A stretch of 23,467 bases of DNA from Bacteriovoracaceae bacterium UBA4096 (GTDB lineage: Bacteria; Bdellovibrionota; Bacteriovoracia; Bacteriovoracales; Bacteriovoracaceae). Each line of letters begins with the position of its first letter. Position 1 is the first letter of the stretch. The stretch covers positions 83,902 through 107,368 of the forward strand of contig DFXY01000066.1 in the NCBI GenBank assembly GCA_002381945.1. The letters are read 5' to 3'. A program made the position numbers and the translations under genes. This document shows, one piece after another, positions 1 through 6,480 of this stretch. Under the pieces are notes generated by a model. That model was given only the letters and a program-made list of their open reading frames with translations, had not been told where the DNA came from and made no database searches.

Positions 1-944
1 GGCAAAGGCATATTTTCCGTGCCCCATTTATAGTGGGCCTGATCGCCGATAACAAAAATACTCGGATGACCTGGAACACTTAAATCATGCTTTACGATCA
101 CTCTTCCTTGCCGATCCAGCTCAGCACCTAATGTTTTATTAAGTGGATTGGCAGCAACACCAGCGGCCCAAAGGATAGTCTCTGATTCAATGAAATCGTT
201 GCCTGCCATGATTCCTTTTGCATTGATCTCTGAAACCTTGGTATTGACTCTGACTTCTACTCCTAACTGATCCAGCTCTCTGACGGCTTCCCGGGATAAC
301 TCGGGAGTCATGGATGGTAATATTCGAGGTCCTGCTTCTATTAGGATGATTTTTGTCTGATAGGTCAGAATGTGATTAAAGTCTCTCAGAATACTATAAC
401 GGGTTATTTCACCCAGACTTCCGGCCAGCTCGACACCAGTGGGGCCTCCGCCGACAACCACGAAGGTTGTATACATTCTTTGCTTTTGCTGGTCATTTTC
501 TCTTTCAGCTTTTTCAAATGCGAGGAAGACTCTTCTTCTTATTTCCGTTGCTTGATTTATGGTTTTTAATCCGGGAGCAAAGGGTTCCCATTCAGGGGAA
601 TTGAAATAAGTATAGGTTGAGCCACAGGCCAGTATCAGATAATCAAAAAAGATTTTATTCGTTGCCGTTTCAATCCATTTTTCTTCTTTATTAATGGTTT
701 TGACTTCCCCTAAAAGGATGTCGACATTCTTTTGCTGAGAAAGAAGGGCCCTTAAGGGATAAGCGATTTCTGCCGGAGAAAGTCCTGCCATAGCAACTTG
801 ATACAGGAGAGGTTGGAATAAATGATAGTTTCTTTTATCTATCAGAGTGACTTTTATCTCTCTTGATTTTGACAGGGATCTTGCTGCTGCTAATCCTCCA
901 AAACCACCACCAACAATAACAACGTTCAGAATACTGCTGCTCAT
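1..944 (-). CDS. ndh: Type II NADH dehydrogenase (NDH-2), 3' end cut by window edge
   Basis: Membrane-peripheral flavoprotein that passes electrons from NADH to quinone without pumping protons. The minus-strand frame is open from an ATG at 944 to the left edge, giving 314 residues without a stop. The start of the protein has the FAD dinucleotide-binding glycine motif (VGGGFGGL, residues 11-18). A second motif for NADH (VVVGGGPTGVELAG) lies near residues 160-175, and FVIGD near residue 296-300 is the second FAD contact. LIDKRNYHLFQPLLYQVA is typical of NDH-2. The family is usually 400-430 residues, so roughly the last 100 residues, including the C-terminal membrane anchor, are outside the window. 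An in-frame ATG at 959 is an alternative start; 944 is preferred because GGTGGGG lies just upstream. The family call is firm; NADH rather than NADPH use is assumed. Confidence 0.93.
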   Translation of the reverse strand, partial: MSSSILNVVIVGGGFGGLAAARSLSKSREIKVTLIDKRNYHLFQPLLYQVAMAGLSPAEIAYPLRALLSQQKNVDILLGEVKTINKEEKWIETATNKIFFDYLILACGSTYTYFNSPEWEPFAPGLKTINQATEIRRRVFLAFEKAERENDQQKQRMYTTFVVVGGGPTGVELAGSLGEITRYSILRDFNHILTYQTKIILIEAGPRILPSMTPELSREAVRELDQLGVEVRVNTKVSEINAKGIMAGNDFIESETILWAAGVAANPLNKTLGAELDRQGRVIVKHDLSVPGHPSIFVIGDQAHYKWGTENMPL

Positions 945-1024
945 GGCCCCACCATTCATTCTTTTTGAAAACAATTTTTAACTTAAAGGTAGGACTTTGA
1001 CTAATAACTAATAATTAACTGCTT

Positions 1025-1669
1025 TTAATGCATGCCGCTTTGAAATAATGACGGATTACCAACCCCTTCCCGGACGACTTCTGGCAGGCCCGAAGTAAAA
1101 TCAACAATAGTAGTTGGTCCAAGGAACTCAACTTCACCCGGATCAATAATCATTTCAATCATATTTCCGAAATAATCTTCAATCTGAGCACTATAGAGAG
1201 GGATTTCTGGGTCAGCATCATCCAGCATTTCATGGGATAGGTGAGTGCTTAATAGAATATCACCATAGGAATCAAGAATTCTAAGTGCGAGTGGACTAGG
1301 GGGAAAACGAATCCCCACCTGATGATCGACTTTTGAAGCTTTGAGAAATTTGGTGATTTTTTTCTGAGCTTCAAAAATAAAAGTAAATGAACCCGGAACA
1401 ACTTTTTTCATCAGTCTGAAAGCGCTATCATCGATAAAGGCGATTTCCATGGCCTTTTGAAAGGTAGAACAAAGAACTGTCAGGTGCTTGGTATTCTCGA
1501 TATGGCGAAGCCGGTAGAGTTTATCAACACTTTCTTTTTTGAAAGGGTCGCAAACTACCAGCCAGTTGGTTTCTGTAGGGAAACAAAGAAGCCCCCCATT
1601 TCGTAAAATCTGGGAGGCCCTCGCTAATGTGCGGTCGTCAATATTGAGTTCGACGACGTATTCAATCAT
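1025..1669 (-). CDS. yciO: YciO/Sua5/YrdC family protein (threonylcarbamoyl-AMP synthase-like fold)
   Basis: A 214-residue protein of the Sua5/YrdC/YciO family, whose TsaC branch makes threonylcarbamoyl-AMP for tRNA t6A. Visible family segments are FPTET (30-34), PGSFTFI (92-98), GIRFPPSP (119-126), LLSTHLSHE (139-147), PTTIVDF (185-191) and VVREGVG (198-204). The segment AFRLMKK..PGSFTFI and the ending match E. coli YciO more closely than TsaC. The usual charged K-x-R...K-P segment of TsaC reads RLRHIENTKHLTVLC here, again YciO-like. The role of YciO is less settled than that of TsaC, so t6A synthesis should not be assumed. It follows the dksA-like gene with 3 bases between stop and start, so the two are probably co-transcribed. 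The residues after PTET (NWLVV) depart from the usual glycine-containing stretch. Confidence 0.85.
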   Translation of the reverse strand: MIEYVVELNIDDRTLARASQILRNGGLLCFPTETNWLVVCDPFKKESVDKLYRLRHIENTKHLTVLCSTFQKAMEIAFIDDSAFRLMKKVVPGSFTFIFEAQKKITKFLKASKVDHQVGIRFPPSPLALRILDSYGDILLSTHLSHEMLDDADPEIPLYSAQIEDYFGNMIEMIIDPGEVEFLGPTTIVDFTSGLPEVVREGVGNPSLFQSGMH

Positions 1670-1672
1670 GAA

Positions 1673-2110
1673 TTAATGTCCGGTGACACTCATCACGGTT
1701 CCAAGAGACTTGGAACGACGTTCGAAGAAGTTTTGAGACTCTTCTCTTTCTGATTCTTCTTTGCATAAGATACACATCTCTGAAGTTGGTCTGGCAATGA
1801 GCCTTGAGAACGTTATTGGTTCCCCACATTCATCACACATACCATACTGGTCCGTCTCTACTTTACTTAAAGTTTTCATAATCTTTTTGTAATAGAGACT
1901 TTCCCTGTTAGAAAAGCGCATATCAGCGGCCAACAAAATATTATCATTGGCAGAATCAACTTCGTCTTTGGCCCCTGTTAGCGAGTTATTTTCGTACTCA
2001 TGTTTTTTAAGCTGGAAGTTGGTGCGAATTCGCTCAGCTTCACTTAAAAGTTTATCCTTAAGCGCTGCGAGCTGCTTATCAGACAAATGACTGTTTAGTC
2101 GAACTGACAT
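1673..2110 (-). CDS. dksA: DksA/TraR family C4 zinc-finger transcription factor
   Basis: A 145-residue DksA-type protein, close to the 151 residues of E. coli DksA, which binds the RNA polymerase secondary channel and works with ppGpp. An N-terminal helical part (about 10-48) leads to the tip sequence DEVDSA at 49-54, which fits the D-x-x-D-x-A pattern needed for DksA activity. A second helix follows, then a four-cysteine zinc finger with C92-x2-C95 and C113-x2-C116, containing the conserved RLIARP. Presence of both the tip acids and all four cysteines argues for true DksA rather than TraR or a cysteine-less paralog. The start ATG at 2110 has AAGGAG about 11 bases upstream in the message. It is first in a two-gene unit with the yciO-like gene, and a small hairpin sits in its leader. 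Confidence 0.88.
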   Translation of the reverse strand: MSVRLNSHLSDKQLAALKDKLLSEAERIRTNFQLKKHEYENNSLTGAKDEVDSANDNILLAADMRFSNRESLYYKKIMKTLSKVETDQYGMCDECGEPITFSRLIARPTSEMCILCKEESEREESQNFFERRSKSLGTVMSVTGH

Positions 2111-2132
2111 CCTTAGTTCTCCTTGTTACAGG

Positions 2133-2147
2133 CGGCCTCTATGGCCG
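2133..2147 (-). promoter_or_regulatory. Small hairpin in the dksA leader
   Basis: Perfect 5-bp inverted repeat CGGCC / GGCCG around a 5-base loop, 23 bases upstream of the dksA-like start and close to its Shine-Dalgarno. In the message it reads CGGCC-ATAGA-GGCCG. It could affect mRNA stability or ribosome access; no known riboswitch or attenuator is recognised. A short GC-rich palindrome can also occur by chance. Confidence 0.3.
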
Positions 2148-2300
2148 GTTACGTGTTGTGTAGGGAAAATTAAAAACCGTATTCTTTTGATTGCCAATAG
2201 ATCATGATGAGATAAGGCCTTGTTTTATCTAACATTTGCTTTCACGATTGCTAGGGAGTGTAAGGTTCTGATACATCTCTAACAAAATATAGGTAGATGA

Positions 2301-3713
2301 ATGCTCCACTCTAAAGAACATTTTTTAAATGACGTTTTTTTGACACTCCAAAAGTATATCAAGCAGAGTGCTGAAAATGACTTTGTTGTTAAAGTTTCAC
2401 ATCCTGAAAAATTAAAAAAAATCCTTCCAGCACTCAATGAAGAGGGTTTAAATTCTGAACAAGTCGTTGATGAATTGAAAACTATTCTTGATCACTCTGT
2501 TCAAACCATTCACCCCATGTTTCTCAATCAGTTGTTTGGTGGCTTTGATGAAGCTGCCTGGGCCGGCGAAATCGCCAGCTCACTTTTAAATCCCACTATG
2601 GCGACTTTTGAGATTGCTCCTATCTTGACTGTAATTGAAAAACGTCTGGTAAATGAAATTTTAGAAATGATGGGTTTTGAGCGTGGTGAAGGGATTATGG
2701 TGACTGGGGGAAGTAATTCTAACCTTGTTGCGATGCTGTGCGCCCGAACCGAATATAGTCCAAGTATCCGGCAAACAGGTTTTGGACATAACCGTTTTAG
2801 GATTTATGTTTCAGAGGAAGCTCACTATTCCTTTGATAAGGCCGCTAATATCACCGGAATTGGCACACAGAACCTTATTCAGGTTCCGGCCAATGATCAG
2901 GGTGAGATGATTCCGGAAGAGCTTGAGCGCATTATTAAGGCCGATTTAAACGATGGCTACACACCGATCATGGTTGGCGCAACATTAGGCACGACGGTCA
3001 TGGGGGCCTTTGATCCGTTAGTTAAAGTGGCCAAGATTTGCGAGACCTATAAAATCTGGTTTCATGTTGATGCGGCCTGGGGTGGTGGGGCGCTGTTTTC
3101 AAAAAGTAAGCGGCATCTCTTGAAAGGGATTCATCTTGCCGATTCGGTCACCTTTGATGCTCATAAGACTTTGGGAACTCCTTTAATCACATCTTTTTTC
3201 TTAACTAAGCATGCGGGAATTTTAAAAGACACTAACCGCGGCGGTGGAGCTGAATATCTCTTTCATGAATATGATAATTCCGAATGGGATACGGGGACTT
3301 ATTCTTTGCAATGTGGTCGTCGGGCCGATGCTTTAAAGCTTTGGTTACTGTGGCGGGCCCATGGGACAGAAGGATTAATTGAGCGCACTGAACATCTCTT
3401 AAGCTTAGCGGATTTTGCGACTAAGGAAATTAGTGAAAACTCTCGCTTTAAGTTGATTCATTCTCACTATTTGAATGTGTGCTTTCAGGTTCATGCTCGT
3501 CACGATCAGGAAAATATCAATGCATTTACCTTAAGAGTCCGCAAGGCACTGGTAAAAGAAGGTAGGGCCTTGGTTAATTACGCACAGCGAGCCGATGGCA
3601 CGATTTTCTTTAGATTGGTTCTCCCTAATCATCAAACTCAGAAATCTCACATTAGCGAACTTTTGAAAATCATCTTGGAAACTGCAGACCGTCTGGATAT
3701 ATTAAACAGATAA
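2301..3713 (+). CDS. PLP-dependent group II amino acid decarboxylase (glutamate/aspartate/sulfinoalanine type)
   Basis: A 470-residue pyridoxal-phosphate enzyme of the group II decarboxylase family (glutamate decarboxylase, cysteine sulfinate decarboxylase, aspartate 1-decarboxylase). VTGGSNSNL (134-142) is the phosphate-binding region and the histidine in AHYS (H175) is the expected cofactor-stacking residue. HVDAAWGGG (255-263) holds the aspartate that contacts the PLP nitrogen. FDAHKTLG places the Schiff-base lysine at K289. The HPMFLNQLFGG stretch (71-81) and the overall length match the animal GAD/CSAD-like branch rather than E. coli GadA/B. Substrate cannot be read from the sequence; an aspartate decarboxylase feeding beta-alanine and pantothenate is one option. 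It starts the plus-strand operon with the DUF2231 gene 21 bases downstream. The Shine-Dalgarno (AGG, 2291-2293) is weak. Confidence 0.87.
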   Translation: MLHSKEHFLNDVFLTLQKYIKQSAENDFVVKVSHPEKLKKILPALNEEGLNSEQVVDELKTILDHSVQTIHPMFLNQLFGGFDEAAWAGEIASSLLNPTMATFEIAPILTVIEKRLVNEILEMMGFERGEGIMVTGGSNSNLVAMLCARTEYSPSIRQTGFGHNRFRIYVSEEAHYSFDKAANITGIGTQNLIQVPANDQGEMIPEELERIIKADLNDGYTPIMVGATLGTTVMGAFDPLVKVAKICETYKIWFHVDAAWGGGALFSKSKRHLLKGIHLADSVTFDAHKTLGTPLITSFFLTKHAGILKDTNRGGGAEYLFHEYDNSEWDTGTYSLQCGRRADALKLWLLWRAHGTEGLIERTEHLLSLADFATKEISENSRFKLIHSHYLNVCFQVHARHDQENINAFTLRVRKALVKEGRALVNYAQRADGTIFFRLVLPNHQTQKSHISELLKIILETADRLDILNR

Positions 3714-3734
3714 TCCACAACCTTAAGAGGTGAT

Positions 3735-4349
3735 ATGCAAGTTCCTTTACACCCGATGATTGTTCATTTTCCGTTGGTTCTCACTTGTATTCTTCCTATT
3801 CTCGTTTTGATCTTTGCCTACATGATTAAGATTAACAAGATGACTCCTAATGGCTGGTTAGTCATCATTGGTCTTCAGTTGGCCGTCGTGATTTCTGGTT
3901 ATATTTCGCTTGAGACAGGCGAGAACGAAGAAGACACTGTTGCCCGGGTTGTTTCAAAAGATTATATCCATGAGCATGAAGAAGCCGCTGAGATCTTTGT
4001 GGGGTCGACTGTCATTGGTTTGGTACTTTCAATTGGTGTTTTTTTCATTCGAAATGAATTTCAATTTCCTATTAAATTGGGGATTGCCATCATCGGTCTT
4101 ATTTCTTGTTACCAAGGGTATCAGACGGGCCTTTTAGGTGGGGAGCTCGTTTATAAACATGGTGCTGCATCGGCGTATGAAGTCGATACTGCGAGTCAAC
4201 CTCAAGGAATCCTGCCAACACCGGGCATGAACACTTCTGAATCACCCATGCCGGTTGAAGAGAATGAGAGCTTGAAGACAGATGAAAATGACTATGGTAA
4301 CTCAGACGAAGCCGTTGAAGTTTCTGATGAATACAAACAAGAGGATTAA
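3735..4349 (+). CDS. DUF2231 family inner-membrane protein
   Basis: A 204-residue membrane protein starting MQVPLHPMIVHFPLVL, the hallmark HP-x3-HFP opening of DUF2231 proteins. There are about four hydrophobic segments (roughly 9-29, 42-59, 88-104 and 112-130). HEHEEA (79-84) between segments two and three, plus the two N-terminal histidines, could bind metal or haem, but this is speculation for a family of unknown role. From about residue 150 the protein becomes a soluble, strongly acidic tail ending EYKQED, which looks like an add-on to the core domain. AAGAGGTGAT just before the ATG is a good ribosome binding site. The following gene starts two bases after its stop, so translation is probably coupled. 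Confidence 0.8.
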   Translation: MQVPLHPMIVHFPLVLTCILPILVLIFAYMIKINKMTPNGWLVIIGLQLAVVISGYISLETGENEEDTVARVVSKDYIHEHEEAAEIFVGSTVIGLVLSIGVFFIRNEFQFPIKLGIAIIGLISCYQGYQTGLLGGELVYKHGAASAYEVDTASQPQGILPTPGMNTSESPMPVEENESLKTDENDYGNSDEAVEVSDEYKQED

Positions 4350-4351
4350 AG

Positions 4352-4894
4352 ATGAAATTGTTAGCATTTTTATGTGTCTTTCTAAGTTTCAGTGCTTTCT
4401 CTCAGCGTTCTCCATATAGAGAAAGAGCTGCCACCTGTAATGGTTCAGAGCTTATCTCAAATTTGGGAAGAACTCTTTATCGTTTTACTTTCAGCTCAGA
4501 CTGTCAGGATGCCTTGGCCCAATCTCGCACTCATAGAGGTCGTTTTTGTGATGATTCTATCCTCTTAAGATCTAATGGTCAGGTTGGCCATCGTTTTACT
4601 TTTAGTTCGGATTGTAGAGATGCCCTTGGAGATTTATCCAACTCACGCTGGAATCTTTTCTGCGATAGTGAGGATTTGATTAATATCAATCGTGGACAGA
4701 TTGCAGACTTAACTTTTGAATCAAGTTGTCGTGAAGCTCTGAGGGAAATTGAACAGTATAATGGTTATTTTTGTGATCAAAGCCGACTGATGAATCATCG
4801 TGGTCAGTTAATTTCAGATTTTACTTTTAATTCGGCTTGTAAAAGAGCTCTCGAAGATATGGCCCGCTCTCGTCACTTCCTGAAAATAAAATAG
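4352..4894 (+). CDS. Small secreted protein of four cysteine-paired repeats, function unknown
   Basis: A 180-residue protein with a clear Sec signal peptide (MKLLAFLCVFLSFSAFS, cleavage near residues 17-18), so it is exported to the periplasm or beyond. The mature part is four tandem repeats of 37-38 residues starting at C29, C66, C104 and C141. Each repeat has a second cysteine exactly 22 residues later (C51, C88, C126, C163), inside an F-T-F-x-S-x-C-x-x-A-L core (the third repeat has LTFESSC). The even cysteine count and fixed spacing suggest one disulfide per repeat. I do not recognise the family. It is translationally close to the DUF2231 gene (two bases), and the end of that gene supplies its ribosome binding site (AAGAGGAT). 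Its last 22 bases overlap the convergent DUF486 gene. A partner role with the nearby secreted TlpA-like protein is only a guess. Confidence 0.78.
   Translation: MKLLAFLCVFLSFSAFSQRSPYRERAATCNGSELISNLGRTLYRFTFSSDCQDALAQSRTHRGRFCDDSILLRSNGQVGHRFTFSSDCRDALGDLSNSRWNLFCDSEDLININRGQIADLTFESSCREALREIEQYNGYFCDQSRLMNHRGQLISDFTFNSACKRALEDMARSRHFLKIK
4436..4882 (+). repeat. Four tandem coding repeats of about 111-114 bases
   Basis: Coding repeats of the secreted cysteine protein, beginning at about 4436, 4547, 4661 and 4772. Conserved at protein level are C-x(2-5)-L, G-Q-x(3-4), F-T-F-x-S-x-C-x-x-A-L and a following arginine/asparagine-rich turn. DNA identity between units is visible in places (for example CGTTTTACTTT in units one and two) but has decayed elsewhere, so the duplication is not recent. 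Confidence 0.75.
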
Positions 4895-5205
4895 ACAGCA
4901 CCCACTAAACAGAAAGAAGCATAGATAAAATTTCTGTTTAGTGGTTCTTTCATAAAAAAAATAGCAAAGATTGAGAAGACCACCATTGTGATGACTTCCT
5001 GGATAATTTTTAATTGGGCCAGGGAATAGTAATTAAATCCAATTCGATTGGCCGGCACTTGAAAGCAGTACTCAAAGAAGGCCACTCCCCAGCTTGCAGC
5101 GATGGCAATCCAGAGAGGTTTTGAGCCCAGAGTCTTTAAATGTCCGTACCAGGCATAAGTCATGAAGACATTGGATAAGATGAGAAGCCCGATGGTCTTG
5201 ATCAT
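4873..5205 (-). CDS. DUF486 (DMT-like) small membrane protein
   Basis: A 110-residue protein with four hydrophobic segments (about 1-23, 31-50, 65-85 and 92-108). It carries the strongly conserved DUF486 signature FEYCFQVPANRIG (45-57) followed by SLAQLKIIQEVIT. The family is annotated as a half-size relative of drug/metabolite transporters, and its substrate is unknown. Its start overlaps the stop of the TlpA-like gene by ATGA (5202-5205), which implies coupled translation. Its 3' end overlaps the convergent secreted-repeat gene by 22 bases. A 14-bp perfect inverted repeat lies within its last third. Confidence 0.85.
   Translation of the reverse strand: MIKTIGLLILSNVFMTYAWYGHLKTLGSKPLWIAIAASWGVAFFEYCFQVPANRIGFNYYSLAQLKIIQEVITMVVFSIFAIFFMKEPLNRNFIYASFCLVGAVYFIFRK
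4902..4944 (+). terminator. Long perfect inverted repeat, candidate terminator for the plus-strand operon
   Basis: CCACTAAACAGAAA at 4902-4915 is repeated as its exact reverse complement at 4931-4944, with a 15-base loop. The 14-bp stem begins 8 bases after the stop of the secreted-repeat gene and is followed by TTCTTTC, a modest T-rich stretch. Position and stem length suit a terminator for the decarboxylase operon, although the stem is AT-rich and the T tract broken. Unusually, it lies entirely inside the convergent DUF486 coding sequence. Confidence 0.6.
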
Positions 5206-6404
5206 TTGAGCAGTTCATCCACGGTTTGGTTGAATTCAGTTTTCCAGTTTTCATAAAATTCACCGGTACTTGGCCCGGTAAATCCGGCATGAACCTTAAT
5301 CACCTCATGCTTTCTATTGAGAAATACAGTCGTTGGAAATGAAATAAAGTTCTTAAGTCCTGGAATCTTATCAGCAGGTTTATCCTGACTGGTAGAGCCT
5401 GCAATTAACAGGGGATAAGGGAGCGCCTTCTTCTTTTGAACTTTGAGTAGCTGTCTTCTGGCCTCGTTTTGATCAAGACTTCTTTCAAAGGCCAGGGCAA
5501 TGATTTCAACTCCTCGTTTTTGATTTTCTTTGTACCAAGGAATCAGGTAATTCATTTCATCAATACAATTCGGGCACCATGATCCGAAGAACTGAACGAT
5601 CACGGGTTTATTCTTAAATTTTTCATCTCTCAAAGAAACCATTTTGCCTTTGAGATCAGGGAACTTAAAATTCATGGCAGCTACTTGCGTCTGTTTGTAA
5701 GCATCCGGCAGAGCTGCGCGCTGATCTTTTTTCCCTTCAATCTTGGTTTTATAACTTGAAAGAATACTTGCCTCAAGTTTTCCATTATTCACATTGCCTT
5801 TGATCAGATAATTGTAAACACCATCAAAGCTTGCGGCTTCAAATTCTGAACCTGAAACATAGCCTTCAATGTAACGGTAATCACCGGTTGTGGTCAGAAT
5901 GCTGCCATGGAGAGTGTGACCAGCTTGCTCAAAGACCAGGATACCTGATTCGGCTTTGTCCTGATCATCGGTTAGAGTGACTGCCCAGCGGCCTGTCAGA
6001 TCAATGGTTGGTGGATTCTTTTTGCCTGGGAACCTTTCCCGGGCACCATGCACTGCTATGACCGGAGTTTCAACTTTGGGGTTTTTATTGTGTCGAACCA
6101 AGGCCCCGTCCATCATGCCTTTATTTGGCAAGTTCATCTCTAGGGACATTTCATACATCTGGAGAGGGATGCTGATCTTATTTTGATCAACAGTAATGTC
6201 GTTCAGCTTTATGGTCTCTTTGCCATTTTGAAGGGAACCTACAAAACCTTTTTTGTTTTTCTTGAAATGGATGATGAAAGGGATCTTGCCATAGGTGGTT
6301 TTAAGCTCAAATCGCCACGGCCCGGTGTTTAAAGTTTGTGAATGGGCCATAAAGCTCATCAAAAGCAACATTAGACTCAATATCATCGAAGTTTTTTTCA
6401 TCAT
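5202..6404 (-). CDS. Secreted TlpA-like thiol-disulfide protein with a large extra N-terminal domain
   Basis: A 400-residue exported protein. It has a signal peptide (MMKKTSMILSLMLLLMSFMAHS), then about 230 residues of beta-rich sequence of unrecognised type. A C-terminal thioredoxin fold of the TlpA/ResA/AhpC-TSA class begins around residue 255. The redox motif is W276-C-P-N-C280 in FFGSWCPNCIDEM, followed by the expected AFERS strand and FPTTVFLNR with the cis-proline. The large N-terminal domain resembles the layout of TlpA proteins in Bacteroidetes. A longer open frame reaches 6668 but would run into the divergent rapA gene. The start at 6404 is chosen because it begins the signal peptide and has AAGGGG upstream. 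It is translationally coupled to DUF486. It likely reduces or isomerises disulfides in periplasmic proteins; the nearby secreted cysteine-repeat protein is a conceivable client. Confidence 0.85.
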   Translation of the reverse strand: MMKKTSMILSLMLLLMSFMAHSQTLNTGPWRFELKTTYGKIPFIIHFKKNKKGFVGSLQNGKETIKLNDITVDQNKISIPLQMYEMSLEMNLPNKGMMDGALVRHNKNPKVETPVIAVHGARERFPGKKNPPTIDLTGRWAVTLTDDQDKAESGILVFEQAGHTLHGSILTTTGDYRYIEGYVSGSEFEAASFDGVYNYLIKGNVNNGKLEASILSSYKTKIEGKKDQRAALPDAYKQTQVAAMNFKFPDLKGKMVSLRDEKFKNKPVIVQFFGSWCPNCIDEMNYLIPWYKENQKRGVEIIALAFERSLDQNEARRQLLKVQKKKALPYPLLIAGSTSQDKPADKIPGLKNFISFPTTVFLNRKHEVIKVHAGFTGPSTGEFYENWKTEFNQTVDELLK

Positions 6405-6480
6405 AAGCTTTAACCCCTTAGTGGCATTTGGTAATATCTTGGTCCAATAGTAGTAATTTGTCACCTTGGATGGAGGATCG

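Noticed and set aside
372..569. 65-residue plus-strand open frame near the left end
   Set aside because: It is antisense to the NADH dehydrogenase, whose motifs are intact across this stretch.
2210..2230. AGATAA...TTATCT inverted repeat between dksA and the decarboxylase gene
   Set aside because: The stem is short and AT-rich with a 9-base loop and no supporting second copy, so chance is likely.
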